Part shown: positions 1 through 12,009 of the stretch, piece after piece
Numbering within the stretch: position 1 is the first letter of the stretch
How the letters are laid out: each line of letters starts with the position of its first letter
NCBI GenBank assembly: GCA_030248295.1
Contig: JASANH010001695.1
Span: 67,001-131,000, forward strand
DNA: 64,000 nt
Source: Mesodorylaimus sp. YZB2_4
Lineage: Eukaryota; Nematoda; Enoplea; Dorylaimida; Dorylaimidae
Reading direction: 5' to 3'
The notes under the pieces: model-generated
The model's input: the letters and a program-made list of their open reading frames with translations, nothing else
The model's database searches: none
Told to the model about the DNA's origin: nothing
Made by a program: the position numbers and the translations under genes

Positions 1-90
1 GTGCACTTGTCCAGTACAGAGCGTAGGGCTAGAACACGGTATTGTCGGCCTCTAACCTAAATGATTCGCTCACTTCTAACATTGACTTAC

Positions 91-535
91 CTCACGTTCG
101 GCATTTTCAAACTTGATGCCCATGTCGTTCATAGCCTTCACAATGCAAGCAATCGAGTGCAGCACGTTCCAGGCTACCATCGATCGCTGTCGTAGCAGTT
201 CTTCGTGATCGAACCCGTTTTTATGCAAGATTCTGGAAAATAAGAAGTAGATGCAAACGGTCTTACAATTAGTGTAGGATTTAGTGCAGCCACTCTGCGA
301 GACAACCTTACCTCATCTGTTTGACGATAGTCGATTTCCCCGAATCGCCAGTTCCTGAATGAAACCCCGATCAGATGTGAAGTGTGAGAAAACTCGCACG
401 GAATGACAGCTTACCTAACAGGAGCAGCTTGAAAAGAGTGGAGCTTCGTCTTTTGTCTTCGGCTATTATTTTTTCGGCCATCTGGTGTCGACGCTTTTGT
501 TCTTCGGCCGACACATTGCTCACAGCTACACCCAT
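91..535 (-). CDS. G-protein alpha subunit, N-terminal exons (partial)
   Basis: First three coding exons of a heterotrimeric G-alpha subunit, a GTP-switched relay from GPCRs at the inner plasma membrane. Exons on the minus strand are 535-415, 354-312 and 232-91, each with GT/AG borders, and phases join cleanly. The start ATG at 535 gives MGVAVSN, so Gly2 is available for N-myristoylation, but residue 3 is Val, not the usual Cys used for palmitoylation. The P-loop GTGDSGKST spans the exon 1/2 junction (GAGESGKST is typical) and is followed by IVKQMRILHKNGF, all diagnostic of the family. The helical domain then starts (SMVAWNVLHSIACIVKAM). The rest, including the switch regions and receptor-binding tail, lies left of the window. 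The subclass is not assigned. The family call is very secure. Confidence 0.93.
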
Positions 536-583
536 CGGTGATTGACGATTACCACGTAGCGCACACATACAACGCATGTGCAA

Positions 584-1924
584 CAGGTCCGAGGTATCAA
601 AAGGTCTGTGTTAAGAAATAGTTGTCACAATTGGAGACAAGAATAAAATACGAGTACAATGACGAAAGCGGCTTGCCTACCCGGAACGGTAACGAGACAC
701 ACTGTTCAAAAGAGATAGATACTCCTTTCGCAAGCCAGCCCTTGCCAGTTCACATAACAGCACAGAAAATGGCTATCGCGCCGTCTGTCAGAAGCAAATA
801 TGGAGAAGAGCGACGTCGTCAAGGTAACCGAACTCGTGCTATCGACCGACCCAAATGCCAAGAACAGGAGACCGCCAACTTGCACGCGGATAGAAGCCCG
901 CTTGGAAGTTGAGAAGGATTGTGAAAAATGATTGTGGAAAGAGAGCGTGATATGATATGATATGTGATAAAAGACCAGCCCAAGCGACTGAAGCTCGCAG
1001 AAACTCGTGCAACTCCAGAACAACGCACTGCAACAGTCACGCGACCAAACTTATAAAAGAAAGCGATCAATGTCAAATTTCCTTCGGCATAAAGAAAACG
1101 GAAACCCCAAATATCTATGCATTTCTAACGTTGTCATTTGCCGGCAGCAGCTGACGATGAGCGTGAGTGCGAGTGTCTACAACAGGTCAAAAGGGTCAAA
1201 AGCTAAAAATACTCATGCTAGGAACTGAACTTGCGTGTCCCTCACCCTGGTAAAAGATCAAGGAAGTACTTTTCCACAAAAAACACAGCAATAAAATAAA
1301 GAAGCTAAAAACATCTTAATAGGCGAACTAAAGGCAGAAATTTTATTTGAGCGGAGTAAACAAGAAAGATGAACTTGTTGACAGCTTCCTTATGCTTATT
1401 TTGATCCAAGTAAGTTTCTTGTGACAAGGAAAAATTATATTTCTATGGTGAAAACGTCAATTTCTTTTTTAATCACAGTTCTTTTACGGATTGATTGTCT
1501 TCATCGGATCGTGCCAAAATTGATTAGTCCTCAATAATTAAACCAAGAATACGGTTTCGTAATGGTCAATGAGGGAATGCCTGCTGGATGTTAATTAGTT
1601 CGATCGATCCGGTGCGATGCACAAATCACTAAAATCTGATGTGGCTTCTTACATAGGGAGGCACACATAGCAAAAGGGTCTCAGTACATTCGCGAGTCTG
1701 ACCCGACCTGATACATCTGTGTGAAACCATACATGAAAGGAAGACAAGAAACTTTGGTGCAATGACTACATGGTTTGTAGTTCTGGATTATTTGTAGGCG
1801 TCTGCCTTTTAATCTCATCATGGTTTATTCTTGGCCGAACACTGACAGTGCACTTTAAGACCAGAAACATGCAGGGCTATAGAACGCCAACAAAGAAAAA
1901 CAGAAGATAGCATTATGGAGTCTG
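584..1924. other. Non-coding, upstream of G-alpha
   Basis: This stretch lies 5' of the G-alpha start and probably carries its promoter and 5' UTR. Open frames are short, overlap on both strands and show no recognisable motif. A short GATAT tandem lies near 950-965. I see no gene here. Confidence 0.5.
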
Positions 1925-2110
1925 TCAAATATGCTCTCGAAACCAACCAAAGGTGCCCACGGCTACATGCAACGGCTCATCATTCCAGAGAGATATTGAA
2001 GAATGCAAAAGACAGTGTTTAAACGATTCCAGATTATGACGTGGCACAATAAGATGGTGATCAGTATCGGCTAATCGATTACTGCAACGAACAGTGGAAT
2101 CTTTGTGAGT
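1925..2110 (-). pseudogene. LINE reverse transcriptase C-terminal fragment
   Basis: A minus-strand frame reads through LIVPRHNLESFKHCLLHSSI and then SLWNDEPLHV. The same order (LVVPNHRTDCFKQSF, then LHLWNSLPIDTVIKGLCAFK) occurs at the C-terminus of the LINE ORF near 58.05 kb. This C-terminal box after the reverse transcriptase is common in CR1/Jockey-type LINEs. Only the last ~60 residues remain, so it is a 5'-truncated or eroded copy. Confidence 0.6.
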
Positions 2111-2149
2111 AAAACGAATTTTACAAAAGTCATGGTGGCCGTGATAGAA

Positions 2150-2205
2150 TTTATAAAACTGGCACAGATTATAAAATTGGCACAGTTTTATAATCTGGCA
2201 CCCTT
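2150..2205. repeat. Short direct and inverted repeats
   Basis: The unit TATAAAAYTGGCACAG occurs twice in tandem and is followed by TTTTATAATCTGGCA, giving local direct and inverted symmetry over about 50 bp. Its function is unknown. Confidence 0.5.
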
Positions 2206-2483
2206 CTCTGTCCCATGCACCCTTTGATTTGCGCAGCATAACAACATGGTAGCATTACATTTCATTTAATCATTATCCTTAGGCCTTGAATTGTTCTGAA
2301 CACCCCATAGGCCTGAGAATGCTATTAGCGACTTACATTTGCTTCTAAGCGAAATTAGGTCATGTGTTCTCACTTTAAAATTTATCTCTTTCTTCATGGT
2401 CACACGTTTCGCATATGTCAGTTTAAGGTGCGCTACAGCGGCTTTTTTGGATGCTTGATAGGCGAGTATCAATCAAGCGTTGG

Positions 2484-2890
2484 GGGGGGGGGGGGGCGTG
2501 AATTGAAGACGAAAGCAAGTTTTATTTGACCACTTTTGGGGCCGAAGCCCATTTTGCCCGAAGGCGGCCAGCAGCCAATCCCTGTAAGAAAGGCTGTTAC
2601 GGCAGCGTCCCTTTGTGTCTATCCACTGGGGGGGGCATCTCCCCACGAGGACAGATTGGACAAGACGCCGACTTCCTCGAACGATGGTGGGTGGGCTCTG
2701 ACCCATGTCGGTGTTCGTTTGGTTTCCTCTCTCTACTCGGGGCACCTCGGCGGGACCGGGTGAGTCACCCACAGCCTGGCGTGCAAGGTCATCAAGGGTT
2801 TATGGTTCGCAAATCAACCTCCATCACTGGGGATCGAGCCAGGGGACGAGTCTGGCGTCTCGCGACCAAGCAATACGGGTAGTTCACGAT
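2484..2890 (-). mobile_element. SINE-B copy (5'-truncated, poly-C end)
   Basis: On the minus strand this segment matches the better copy at 41.2 kb: a CCGTATTGCTTGG block, a B-box-like GGCTCGATCC, then TTTGCGAACCATAAACCC and a GAGGTGC..CGAGT block. It ends in GACGC/CACGC plus a run of 13 or more C (read as G on the plus strand at ~2482). The A-box end seen at 41.2 kb is missing. The overlapping frames on both strands are shadows of the repeat. The family name is mine. Confidence 0.7.
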
Positions 2891-2909
2891 CAGATGATGG
2901 TGAAGTAAT

Positions 2910-3640
2910 GCAGATTATACGAAGGGCAGTGCCAAATTTTTTTGTGCTGACGAACCAAGCCAAAGTATAATTTTTATTCTCAGAAGTTACACGTAAACAT
3001 ACTGCTCTAAATGCAAGTTAGTAAGTCTCATCGTCAACTGACGCCATCGCAGACTCGACGGTCATGAAATTTCCATGCTTCGTTTAACACCCTGTTTTCA
3101 AACTAAATTGCTCGCAAAAGTGCGAATACGTAATGAGAATTTTAAGCGCTATCTGCCCGCGCACAAAGGCGATTCTCAACTTTCTTGGAACAGATGCGAG
3201 AAGGCAGTAAGGTCCGTAGTTGCCACATTTTCGAGAATCTCAATTAGGCTAATATTAGGAGCTTTATTTCACCATGTGCTAAACTCGGTAGTGTTTTTCA
3301 TAGGAGTCATAATATTCGCCTCACTGCCAATACCTATAATTCTGTAACTAACTTTCATTCATAATATTGCTTCATTAATCGAAGAAACCGAGCTGGTTTT
3401 GATCAAAGAAAGCCTTGCGTTGGGGTCAGCAGCTGCTAACATCGCACTTATTTTTATGATCCAAACCTCCAGGCGTATAATAACACTGTTTGCTCAGGCA
3501 AGAAGCAAGCCTTAAAAAAATAAACCTTGTACGATCTAAAAACGAAAAATACAGAGGGAATAGCATGCAGCAGTGATCACCAGTAGAAATTATTGCTTGA
3601 AAACGTGCGAGAGGCAAGATTTCCAAATTTTTCCCTTGGG
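2910..3640. other. Intergenic, no gene seen
   Basis: AT-rich sequence. A 90-codon plus frame at 3075-3347 with a hydrophobic end has no recognisable domain or splice context and I do not call it. Confidence 0.45.
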
Positions 3641-3975
3641 GATTGCGGGGCACGCCTGAATGCTATGCTTGCGGCGCTGATTCAGACACAATTGAGCATC
3701 CAGTATGCTGGTCAGCTGTCGGTGGTCGGAAAACATATGGCGTGAGGTTATGCGGCGTTTTGCGAAAGGGGAGCAGGTTCAGCTGGAATGGTCCGCAGAA
3801 GACGTGCTGTTTTGCATTGTTCATCCTCTTGGCGAAACACTTTATCTTCACGCTAAGATGGCAGGAACTATTTGTTACCCTTTCACCAGTAATGATCACC
3901 CTGATGCTCAAGCGGTACCTGCTACAACAGTGGCACGTAGCAGTAGCACTTGGACGACAGGTCCCGTTTGAAACT
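3640..3975 (+). pseudogene. LINE C-terminal zinc-finger fragment, frameshifted
   Basis: One plus frame reads CYACGADSDTIEH, and after a shift near 3700 a second frame reads MLVSCRWSENIWREVMRRF. Joined, they give the Cys-x2-Cys ... His ... Cys ... W-x-x-V/I arrangement found downstream of the reverse transcriptase in several non-LTR retrotransposons. The frame break means it is dead. No reverse transcriptase core is next to it. Confidence 0.55.
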
Positions 3976-3979
3976 CTAT

Positions 3980-6900
3980 GATCTCAAAATTTATAGTATC
4001 TTTGTGGCTGGTATCTCCCCGTACTCACACACTGCTTTACGATAATAATACACAAATAATCACAAAAAAAAGGATTCCAAACTTAGTTTTTCCTTGTACC
4101 AAGTAATGCCATGATGGCGCCACCTGAACCGCCGCAGATTCAGAGAAAGTACATTATAGATACAGTTGGATAAACTTGCCATGATATTGTGCCCACGTGA
4201 TAAAGATCAGCATCTAATATCGAAGTTGAGTTTATGACATGAGGAATGAATGACTTTTTTATCCGTACTCTCTCTCTCTCATTGAGGAATTCTAAAGAAA
4301 CAGCTGAGCTCACGACTGTAATCCATGTCACACTCTCAGCGCACTCATCGTCAGGTATCCCAAATAAATCTACTCTATGTACTTTACATTCTAGTCCAAA
4401 TCACGAGACAAGAAAAAAACCAGCTTGATTTCAGTTACATAGACTAGGCGGTTTTGTAAGGGGTGTAGTGTTCCCTTTCCATCTAGTTCCAGCAAGTCAA
4501 TGCCGGTTACCGGTTATCAAAGTACGATGCCAGCAACATGCCAGGTCGCCCGATCAAAGTACAATCGAAGGCTCAGAAGACCAGTCCTTGTGATATACGG
4601 GTGATCTGTTGATTTATGCAAAGTGATCCACTGGGGAGGTATATAAGGGGGATGTCTGCCTTGTTCTTGGTGAGTGTGTGCCGTGTCTCCGTCGGGTGCG
4701 TGGTTCAGTAAACTTAGTGATTACAGTTTTGGAATGCTCGGTATACAATTGAGTCCCCTTCGGAACAATAAGCGCAAGGAGAAATGATCACAACTAACGA
4801 CCGGATCAGATGGGGGTTTGTCGGATTGGATGCTTCGGATCGGATCGGATCGGATCGGGTGAAAAATTTGTAATCTTTTCCACCAATGAATGACGCATGA
4901 AGATTTTCGAAAGGCTGCCCCCAATGATAAGCACACAATATTTATTATCATGGTGACATGGCACAAGTAGCCCCTCTCAACCACACTGCTCATCATATCT
5001 GCTTTACAAGCTGATTTAGTAAAGCAGATCCATGCTGGTTATAAAATGACTGCAACCACAAGTTCAATTTTTTTGAATAAAAAACGGATATTTGCACTAT
5101 GTTTCCACTCCTCACTAATATTTCTGTCGTAAATCTCCAAACATTCGAAAAATCTGTAAAGGCAGTCTTGCAAACCGTTGCATCGAACTTAGTAAAACTG
5201 GAAATTGCAATTTGTTTCCAGGTTTAAAAGAGCTCTCTGAAAAATAATAGGGGGCATCTGGCCAACTGGTCAGCAGTGGTCAGTACCTAATGTACAGGAA
5301 TTTTAAGATTCTTCAGGATCTTTTGGGTTTTTTTGAGAGAAAAACCGAAACCTGAGTCTTGGAAGCTCAAACTCGAAGCCTAAAACCCGAAAAGGGAGTT
5401 TGGAAAGAACCCTACGTGTTTATCTCAACGCTCTGGTTCCTTATTATCAAGAATTTAAAAATTTTCAAGACTCTAGGCCATTGCTGATCAGTTGGCCAGA
5501 CGTTCTGATATTTTGCAGAAAGCTTTCTTTTGCACCTGGGAACAATCAACAAATTAGGAGTTTCTGTTTCGTAAAGTTCGACTTGACGGTTGGCGATGTT
5601 CCCTTGTGCGTGAGTCATCCATGCTTTCTCTGGTCTCAAATAATAATAAGATGACTACTTGTAACTCTAATTATGAGCAAAAAATAGCGGCATCAATCCA
5701 GAATATTGATCTCGTCTCATTCATTACAGTATAGAATGAGTGGAGATAAATTGTGCGTTAGTTCGTTGGTTGCCCACGGTGATTTCAGAAACCGTTGAAT
5801 GTCGGATCGGATGGTTCAGATCGGATGATCCGATCCGAATTTTCAGACGGTTATTCTTCGGATCCCATCGGACCCGGCCGTGAATCACAACTGTTGCGCC
5901 ATGTTTTCCTTTTGTATTCTTACAGCACATTGCACAGGTCTGCGGCCTTTCTGATCGTAAGACCTGAGCCGATTGTGCCCCGTTTACTTTCCCAGCCAGT
6001 GTCCCGTTTCGGCCTACAAAATTCCCAATTCAGCCAGGGGCTCCTTTCACCAAGAGTCCCCTTTCAGCCAGAATCCAGGCCCAACAATGGTTCACAGTTA
6101 GACCCAAACCCAACCCAAAAATTTTGAAGTCGAACCCAACCCAAACCCATTTTTAATAACTCAAAGCCAACCCATTCGCTAGTGAACCCAAACCCAACCC
6201 ATATTGTTTTAAAAATTGACTAAAACCCTAAAAAACCGCTTTTGTTCAGTAGAGTATATTATCAGTATGACGCACATTTCTGTGAAAATGCTATCATTCT
6301 TTACTAAGCGACCTGACGGAAAGCAGTCTTGGCATGGTGGCTTTACTCGAATGTCTTCCTCCAAAGAGAAGTTGCGAGCACAGTGAAAGAGTCTCCCATG
6401 GCCTCCCCAGGGCACCAGGTAGAACATTTTGACAATGCACATAACTCTGAAAGTTTACCTTACGATGTACGCATTTTCGAGCAGTTGAGTGAGTCGTGCC
6501 CTGCTCGCATCTTCATCTTAAAAAGATCTTCAGGGATACCAGAAGCAGTTATCTAGCAGATGAAAAAAGCTGGCATGAGCTAATCTGACCTTTAAATTCG
6601 GTTTTTGGACTCCTAAAAAACAACCAGAGATCTTAGAAGTGTCCTGCTCATATCTCAACGACCATTGATTCCCTTTTCGAGTTGCAAGTTACAAATAAAA
6701 TGACCACAGCTGAGGGACCATTTCCACCAGAGCACTTACGGTGAATCTTACAAGCCTTGTTCTCGAACAAGGAGATGCTGGTCTCCCGCGATCATATTCA
6801 CCCGCCAATAGAGCGGCAGTGGCTCACGTCAGTTAAAGCGGCTACGCGGGATTTCAGGGTCTCAGGGGGCCGCAACGGGTCGCTGGCTGAACAGAGATGG

Positions 6901-7290
6901 GACCCCTGTGCCACAGCACAATAAATCGAACAGTATACTACAGACATTCTGCGTGATAAATACAGTGGATACTCATAACCGTTCAAAATCACTCTTTTAT
7001 GACAGATAAGAAACGTGTCTTTGCACTGGCCTGTAATCGCAAATTTTTCGAAGCAATCATCGTCATCATTACCATCATATTTTTTTGTGCAAACGAATAT
7101 GCGCACCAGGAGCACATGAAATAATTTTAGGTTTGACAATCAGATCAGATTGATCTGATTCGGAGATAAGAACTGAGCACTTTGGTCGTTAGTGAGCTCA
7201 CTGATAAGTGAATGCTAGCAGTAGAATCAACTAAAAAAACTCTGTGAACATGAATCGAAAATATGTCGTTGTATTCATTTGCTTCCTTTT
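3980..7290. other. Intergenic with simple repeats
   Basis: No convincing gene. Features are a (GATCG)n-like microsatellite near 4835-4860, an echo of GGATCGGAT/GATCCGATC at 5800-5870, and a TATATAAGG box with an LTR-like look near 4640 that I could not pair. A CCCAAACCCAACCC-rich tract lies at about 6098-6210. Open frames here are short and featureless. Confidence 0.5.
6095..6210. repeat. Degenerate AACCCAAACCC-type satellite tract
   Basis: The words AACCCAAACC and AACCCAACCC recur with short A/T-rich interruptions over about 115 bp. It looks like a decayed simple satellite. It does not match the common nematode telomere unit (TTAGGC). Confidence 0.6.
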
Positions 7291-7294
7291 TGCC

Positions 7295-7450
7295 CATGTC
7301 ATGTCATGTCATACTTTATCGATAGCCAAGCACTATGCAGCGCACTCGAGGGCTAAGGAACACTTATTTGACAATCATTTTGTACCGAGGCGGGAGTCGA
7401 ACCCTCCCCTCTAAGTGCGCCCCCAGCGTGAGAGGAAGACGCCCATTTGT
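7295..7450 (-). mobile_element. SINE-A copy 1 (tRNA-derived, LINE-like 3' end)
   Basis: Read on the minus strand it has an anticodon-loop-like CTCTCAC, a B box (GGGTTCGACTCCC), a short body, CTCGAGTGCG..TGCTTGG, and a tail of about three ATGAC units. The A box end is eroded. The 3' ~65 nt align with the 3' end of the LINE at 58.2 kb, including the pentamer tail. The tRNA half most resembles a tRNA with a CTC-type (Glu-like) anticodon loop, which is tentative. Pol III transcription and LINE-driven copying are inferred from family knowledge. Confidence 0.75.
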
Positions 7451-8947
7451 TTTAATCCCATGATAAAAATAGGCAGACAGTCATGATAAAAGCATAGACA
7501 GACAGTTTACGTGATTCACTTCCCTGGACACCTCCCTGTCTCATAATGTCTTCGATGGAGTGTAGGGCAAAGGAAAGAAACTACATACGCTCATTGGTGA
7601 ATTCCATGAGTGTCCGCGCTGATTTTAAGAATGCAAACACCAATTTCTTGGATGTTAAATGAGTTGGATATTTTCCCACCCTTTTGCTTTCCTTCCTCAA
7701 GGCCGTTCGAAATAATAATTTGCCCTGGACATTATTTAGTACATGTGGTAAATACCTCTAAAAAAGTGGCCCGCACGAATAGGCCCAAGGGTAGGTAATT
7801 AAATTAGCACCCAGTCCGCAGCTGTGAGTGTGTAGGCTCCAGGCTGATAAAGGGGTATTACCAGCTGTTATTCCACTCCCTATCATCACTATTTATTGCA
7901 AAGTTTTATACACACCATCACTCATTCCCCAGGAATCCATTTGCTGGACGGTTCTCGGACGTGCTGGATATTTAGCGGGTTTCCCAGCTAGGGCTCGACG
8001 ATAAAAAATTTTGATCCCTCCTTTTTTTAGTTGCTTAAAAAATTCTTGAAAACATTGTCTCTGATGTGACATGGATATTACAATTTGTATGTTGCCCCTT
8101 CAAGGAGATATTTCGGAAAATTACCTGGAATCATTTTTCTCACTCTTTTCGTGCTACAGGAAAATGATGTCTGAAGAAGAAAGCAACACAGTCAAAAATA
8201 GTGATTAATTCGAAATCTGATGGAACCTGTATGGATTTGGCTCAAAATTTTTCAACGGTCCAACTTTAAATCGAATCCACAGAAACCTTTCGAATTGTCG
8301 CTTTAGAACATGTCTGAATAGTCTACGCGAGAGAGTTGTGATAAAAAAATCAATCCCTCATTGCCATAAGCTTAGAGCTTCGAGATTCGGTGATGATAAG
8401 GCGTAATGAAAACCGAATGATCAGAGGGGTATTTTATTATCTCCACTTTTTATGTACTTTCTCCGAATGCTAGTGAGGGCATTAAAGAGCTATTTGTTGC
8501 CATAAGGAAACACATAAAAGAAGATCGATGAATGTGAATGCTAAGCGGCTGTGTAAATCTGTGCTAGAGCCTTTCTTCCATGTCCCTTCGCGCCAGCCTA
8601 TACACCACTTAGTTGCGCCATCGATACGTCTTCACTACGCTCTCCATTTAGCTCAAACCTTATGCCAGCTGCGGTTGGTTGAAACAGGTTCTCTATCATT
8701 CCATCCGTATATGGCAAGGGGGACAGTTGGCATACTGGAAGTGCCTCGCCGCACAGTTTTCCCAGTGGTTAACTCGAGCGACTAATACAACTAGGAGCTC
8801 AAGTTTACTAGTCATACAGGGTATGTACTGTATGCGGATATTTTTACATAAGCGTCTACTAATGTTTCCTATTTGGGTTTGAGCTACCTAGAGTAACATA
8901 GGTTTCATTCAGTGGCTCTTCTATATTTCTTAGTTTTCTTTCTGGCG
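7451..8947. other. Intergenic, no gene seen
   Basis: No domain or spliced frame recognised. It contains the upstream region of the CRAL-TRIO/GOLD gene. The frames at 8528-8882 overlap one another and look random. Confidence 0.45.
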
Positions 8948-10168
8948 ATGGATGGCTCGCTAGATCCAATCATAAGTGAATCCCAACGCAATTGTATCGC
9001 TGAAATTCGGCGTATTTTTGGTGAGGATTTACCAGAAGATGTGAGCACTGATTTCAATTTACGACGATGGGTTAACGGATGGAGAGGGAAAATTAAAGAA
9101 ATCGAACCACGACTTCGTTCGTATATTGCAAATAGACGACTATGTAAGCTGGATTCAGCCGACTTGCTGGACACGTTCATGGATCAGAAAATTTGGAGTC
9201 GTCTTTTAAAATATTTTTCAATGTCCATGAACACTAGACGTATCGATCCGACCAATAACACAGTCGTATTCGTTTATCGCTTAGAAAATGTGCATGTGAA
9301 TTTAATCCCGAAAGCAATGACGGCGAAAGAATTCACTTTTTTAAATTTTCTTGGTTCCGAAATTATGCTCAGAGCTGTCTTACGCCAAGAAGCTATTAGT
9401 GGCAAGCCATCCGGTGTGACAATTCTCTACGATGCGAGTAGTATTCGATTTTCAGATTTTATCTACCCATCGTCGCCTTTTATGCAGTATGCTGCTCTAG
9501 GACTCACCTTACAGCAGGAATATTATTGTGATTTACTGAGTAGACTCATAGTTTTTCAAGCCCCTACATTCGTCGATGTTTTATGGGAAATTAGCAAACG
9601 CTTTTTGCATACTGAGACCAGAAAGAAAATGACCATTTTGAGAAAAGAAAATGGCGGATTGAATAGCTTGCTCAAACGCGTCCATCCATCAGTCGTTCCC
9701 GCGGCATATGGCGGAGAATGGAAAGAGCCGATCGATGAGTACAATGACCTGATTATCGATCCATTGACCTGCTGCATTGCACCCGCGGTTGTGGACAAAG
9801 ATTACTTCTATAAGCCGTGCTGGATTCCATCGGAATCTGTATGGCTGACAGAAAACATACGACCAAAGCACACGTTTACAATACGGCACAAAATCAAATC
9901 CCTTTCTTCCGTTCTCCGTTGGCAATTTAAGGTGAACGAGGAAGTCTTATTTGGTGTGTACATGGAGAGATCAACGGAAGATCCTTTGATACTAGTACAT
10001 CCTAAATTACCCCTTTGTACTCCAGTACTACCTGAAACAGGTCAATTGCTTTGTGCTGATTTTGCTCCGGGTACCTTCGTGCTCACTTTTTCCAACCATA
10101 GCACATCAGTCATGAGCCTGAAACTCGAATATGCCGTATGTGTTGATGAGGTGACAGTTGAAAAATAA
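8948..10168 (+). CDS. CRAL-TRIO / GOLD domain protein (SEC14-like), single exon
   Basis: A 406-residue SEC14-like protein expected to bind a small lipid in its CRAL-TRIO pocket and dock to membranes or partners through a GOLD domain. I start at the ATG at 8948, because the longer frame upstream has only GTG. The N-terminal helical part is about residues 1-70, CRAL-TRIO about 85-245, and the family signature (PxxYGGEW, cf. PVEYGG) is near 255. The GOLD beta-sandwich is about 290-400, with LRWQFKVNEEVLFGVYMER and FVLTFSNHSTS..LKLEYAV in the usual places. Length and order match animal SEC14L/CTG-type proteins. It has no intron, no signal peptide and no membrane segment, so it is cytosolic. The fold is secure; the ligand is unknown. 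Confidence 0.88.
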   Translation: MDGSLDPIISESQRNCIAEIRRIFGEDLPEDVSTDFNLRRWVNGWRGKIKEIEPRLRSYIANRRLCKLDSADLLDTFMDQKIWSRLLKYFSMSMNTRRIDPTNNTVVFVYRLENVHVNLIPKAMTAKEFTFLNFLGSEIMLRAVLRQEAISGKPSGVTILYDASSIRFSDFIYPSSPFMQYAALGLTLQQEYYCDLLSRLIVFQAPTFVDVLWEISKRFLHTETRKKMTILRKENGGLNSLLKRVHPSVVPAAYGGEWKEPIDEYNDLIIDPLTCCIAPAVVDKDYFYKPCWIPSESVWLTENIRPKHTFTIRHKIKSLSSVLRWQFKVNEEVLFGVYMERSTEDPLILVHPKLPLCTPVLPETGQLLCADFAPGTFVLTFSNHSTSVMSLKLEYAVCVDEVTVEK

Positions 10169-10975
10169 ATGCGAGTCGAGATTTCAGAACATGACAGAAG
10201 AGTACTATGTCAACAAGAAAGTAACAAAATCTTTGAATGAAGACATTGAAAACAGCTGTCAAACAAAGAGAGTTACCTAAAAAGTGACGTAAAAAATGTA
10301 TGAAGGTACATTTTTTGCTCCAAGCATAGGTTTTACGGCTGGATATATGGCTGCAATTATGTCACTGTCACTGTTTACTCCTCACGGAAACGCTAAAGCG
10401 CACTTAGATCGTGGGATAGTTACATAAGATCAACGAAGGAAAAAGAAAATATGTAAAAACGCAAGACATCATCAAATCCATTAAAACTACAAGATATGTC
10501 GTAATCAAGAAAATTACAGTTCCAGACTGGTGAGAGCTTCCCTAAAAGAGCTGACATCGTAAAGCCAGGCCACATCACAAGGCAATAAATTTTACAAACG
10601 AATAGTAGAGTAATTAAAGCACTGTTCAAACGACCTAGTCCTGGTCTCATTACAGGGTATATGTAACGTATGCTACATGTTTACACGCCGGCTTCTGTGT
10701 CTTATAGAATTCGCGTCCAGAACATGTACTCTTCCACATAGAAAATGTTCAGCCGCCCCGCAGGTGTATAGTCGTACGAGTCGCCTTGCCTCAATTGGGG
10801 ATTATGTCCCCAATAACTTCGATCCCTCATTTCCCGCTGCCCGACAAAGAACGCTGCTCACACTATCTCACTGTCGAATTTATGCAAGGTCGTCAAAATG
10901 ACAGCTAGGAAAGGTCTAAAAGTAAGAGACACCTGCCCCAGGACAAATTAAGGCACATCTTTGCTTCCCTGTGCA
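10169..10975. other. Intergenic, no gene seen
   Basis: 3' flank of the SEC14-like gene. Frames at 10420-10901 carry no motif. Confidence 0.45.
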
Positions 10976-11122
10976 GTTGGTTGCGTACAAAATACGCAAA
11001 GGCAAAGTTTGCGTATTACGCATTGAAATCCAGTTGCGCATGCGCATTCGACCTGGTGTACACATATACAGTATGCATACGCAAACTTGCTTGTACGCAA
11101 CGCAATGCATACAATGCGTACG
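10976..11122. mobile_element. Hairpin MITE-like inverted repeat
   Basis: The left arm TTGCGTACAA..GCAAAGTTTGCGTAT is mirrored by ATACGCAAACTTGC..TTGTACGCAA about 90 bp downstream. The arms are imperfect and around 40 nt. This is the shape of a small non-autonomous DNA element or a recent palindromic duplication. No clear target-site duplication was found. Confidence 0.55.
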
Positions 11123-12009
11123 TTGATACAAGCAGCTTGAGCTAAGTTAAAAATTATTTGGAATTTCTTTCCGCAAACCGAATTAGCAGGTGCCCGCGGG
11201 CAGGGGGTCAAATATAATTGCAAGAATTTGCACATGTGCTTTATAGATCTTCTCCCTAATGGCTGGCAACAAAGGCAATATTTGACTAGAGTTTTAGCCT
11301 AGCTAAGCCTGGCGCCATCAGAATTTATGACCAAATGTAAAATGAGAGTACAGCCATCAGGAGTCGTATATTTGTTGTGATAGAATGCTCTGGCGAGTAA
11401 ATTCGCAAATTTTCCACCCATGTTCACGGCTCTCCAATATTTTTGGTCCATAATCGTCACAAAAAAAACAAACGACTTACGCGTCGCAAGATGAATAACC
11501 CACGAAGCTTTACAGGCAGATTTAACCAGCTTGCCCTGTCGTAGCTGGAAGGGATCGCTTTAAGACTGGAACCCTAAAACCAGCGACTTCGCGGCATATC
11601 GAATGCGAAACAAATCCACGAAATGTAAACGATAGCAATGAGCGAAACAATCGTATTTAAAAGGTTAGAATAATAAACAAACTTGATCAATAGTGGTGAA
11701 AAAACTACGTATATGTGGGTATGTGTGCTGGAGAGCCGGGCCGCCTACATGCCTGGAATGTTATGTTATGCCTTGCCTACCTTGTGCTGCGCACACTGGC
11801 TTAATTCGATTTCGCATTGCAATAAGGATCGATACTCGGATTTGTAAAAAGAGTGACCGTTGGTCGATAAGGGACTCTATATCTATGAAAATGATTGATT
11901 TTGTTAGACACGCTGTGGTTCCTTCCCGTAAGACCATGTAAACCATCAAAAACTGAAACTGGTCGCTCCACAATGAACAATACCTTTAATAAGCTGAAGA
12001 CATAACAAA
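11123..12009. other. Intergenic, no gene seen
   Basis: No supported feature. The plus frame at 11693-11941 and its mirror have no motif. Confidence 0.4.

Noticed and set aside
3075..3347. 90-codon frame with hydrophobic C-terminus
   Set aside because: Only a hydrophobic patch supports it. No start context, splice signals or homologue is visible.
4458..4730. Possible solo LTR (TATATAAGG, then TAAACTTAGTGATTACA)
   Set aside because: It has a promoter-like box, but no second LTR, no target-site duplication and no internal region could be found.
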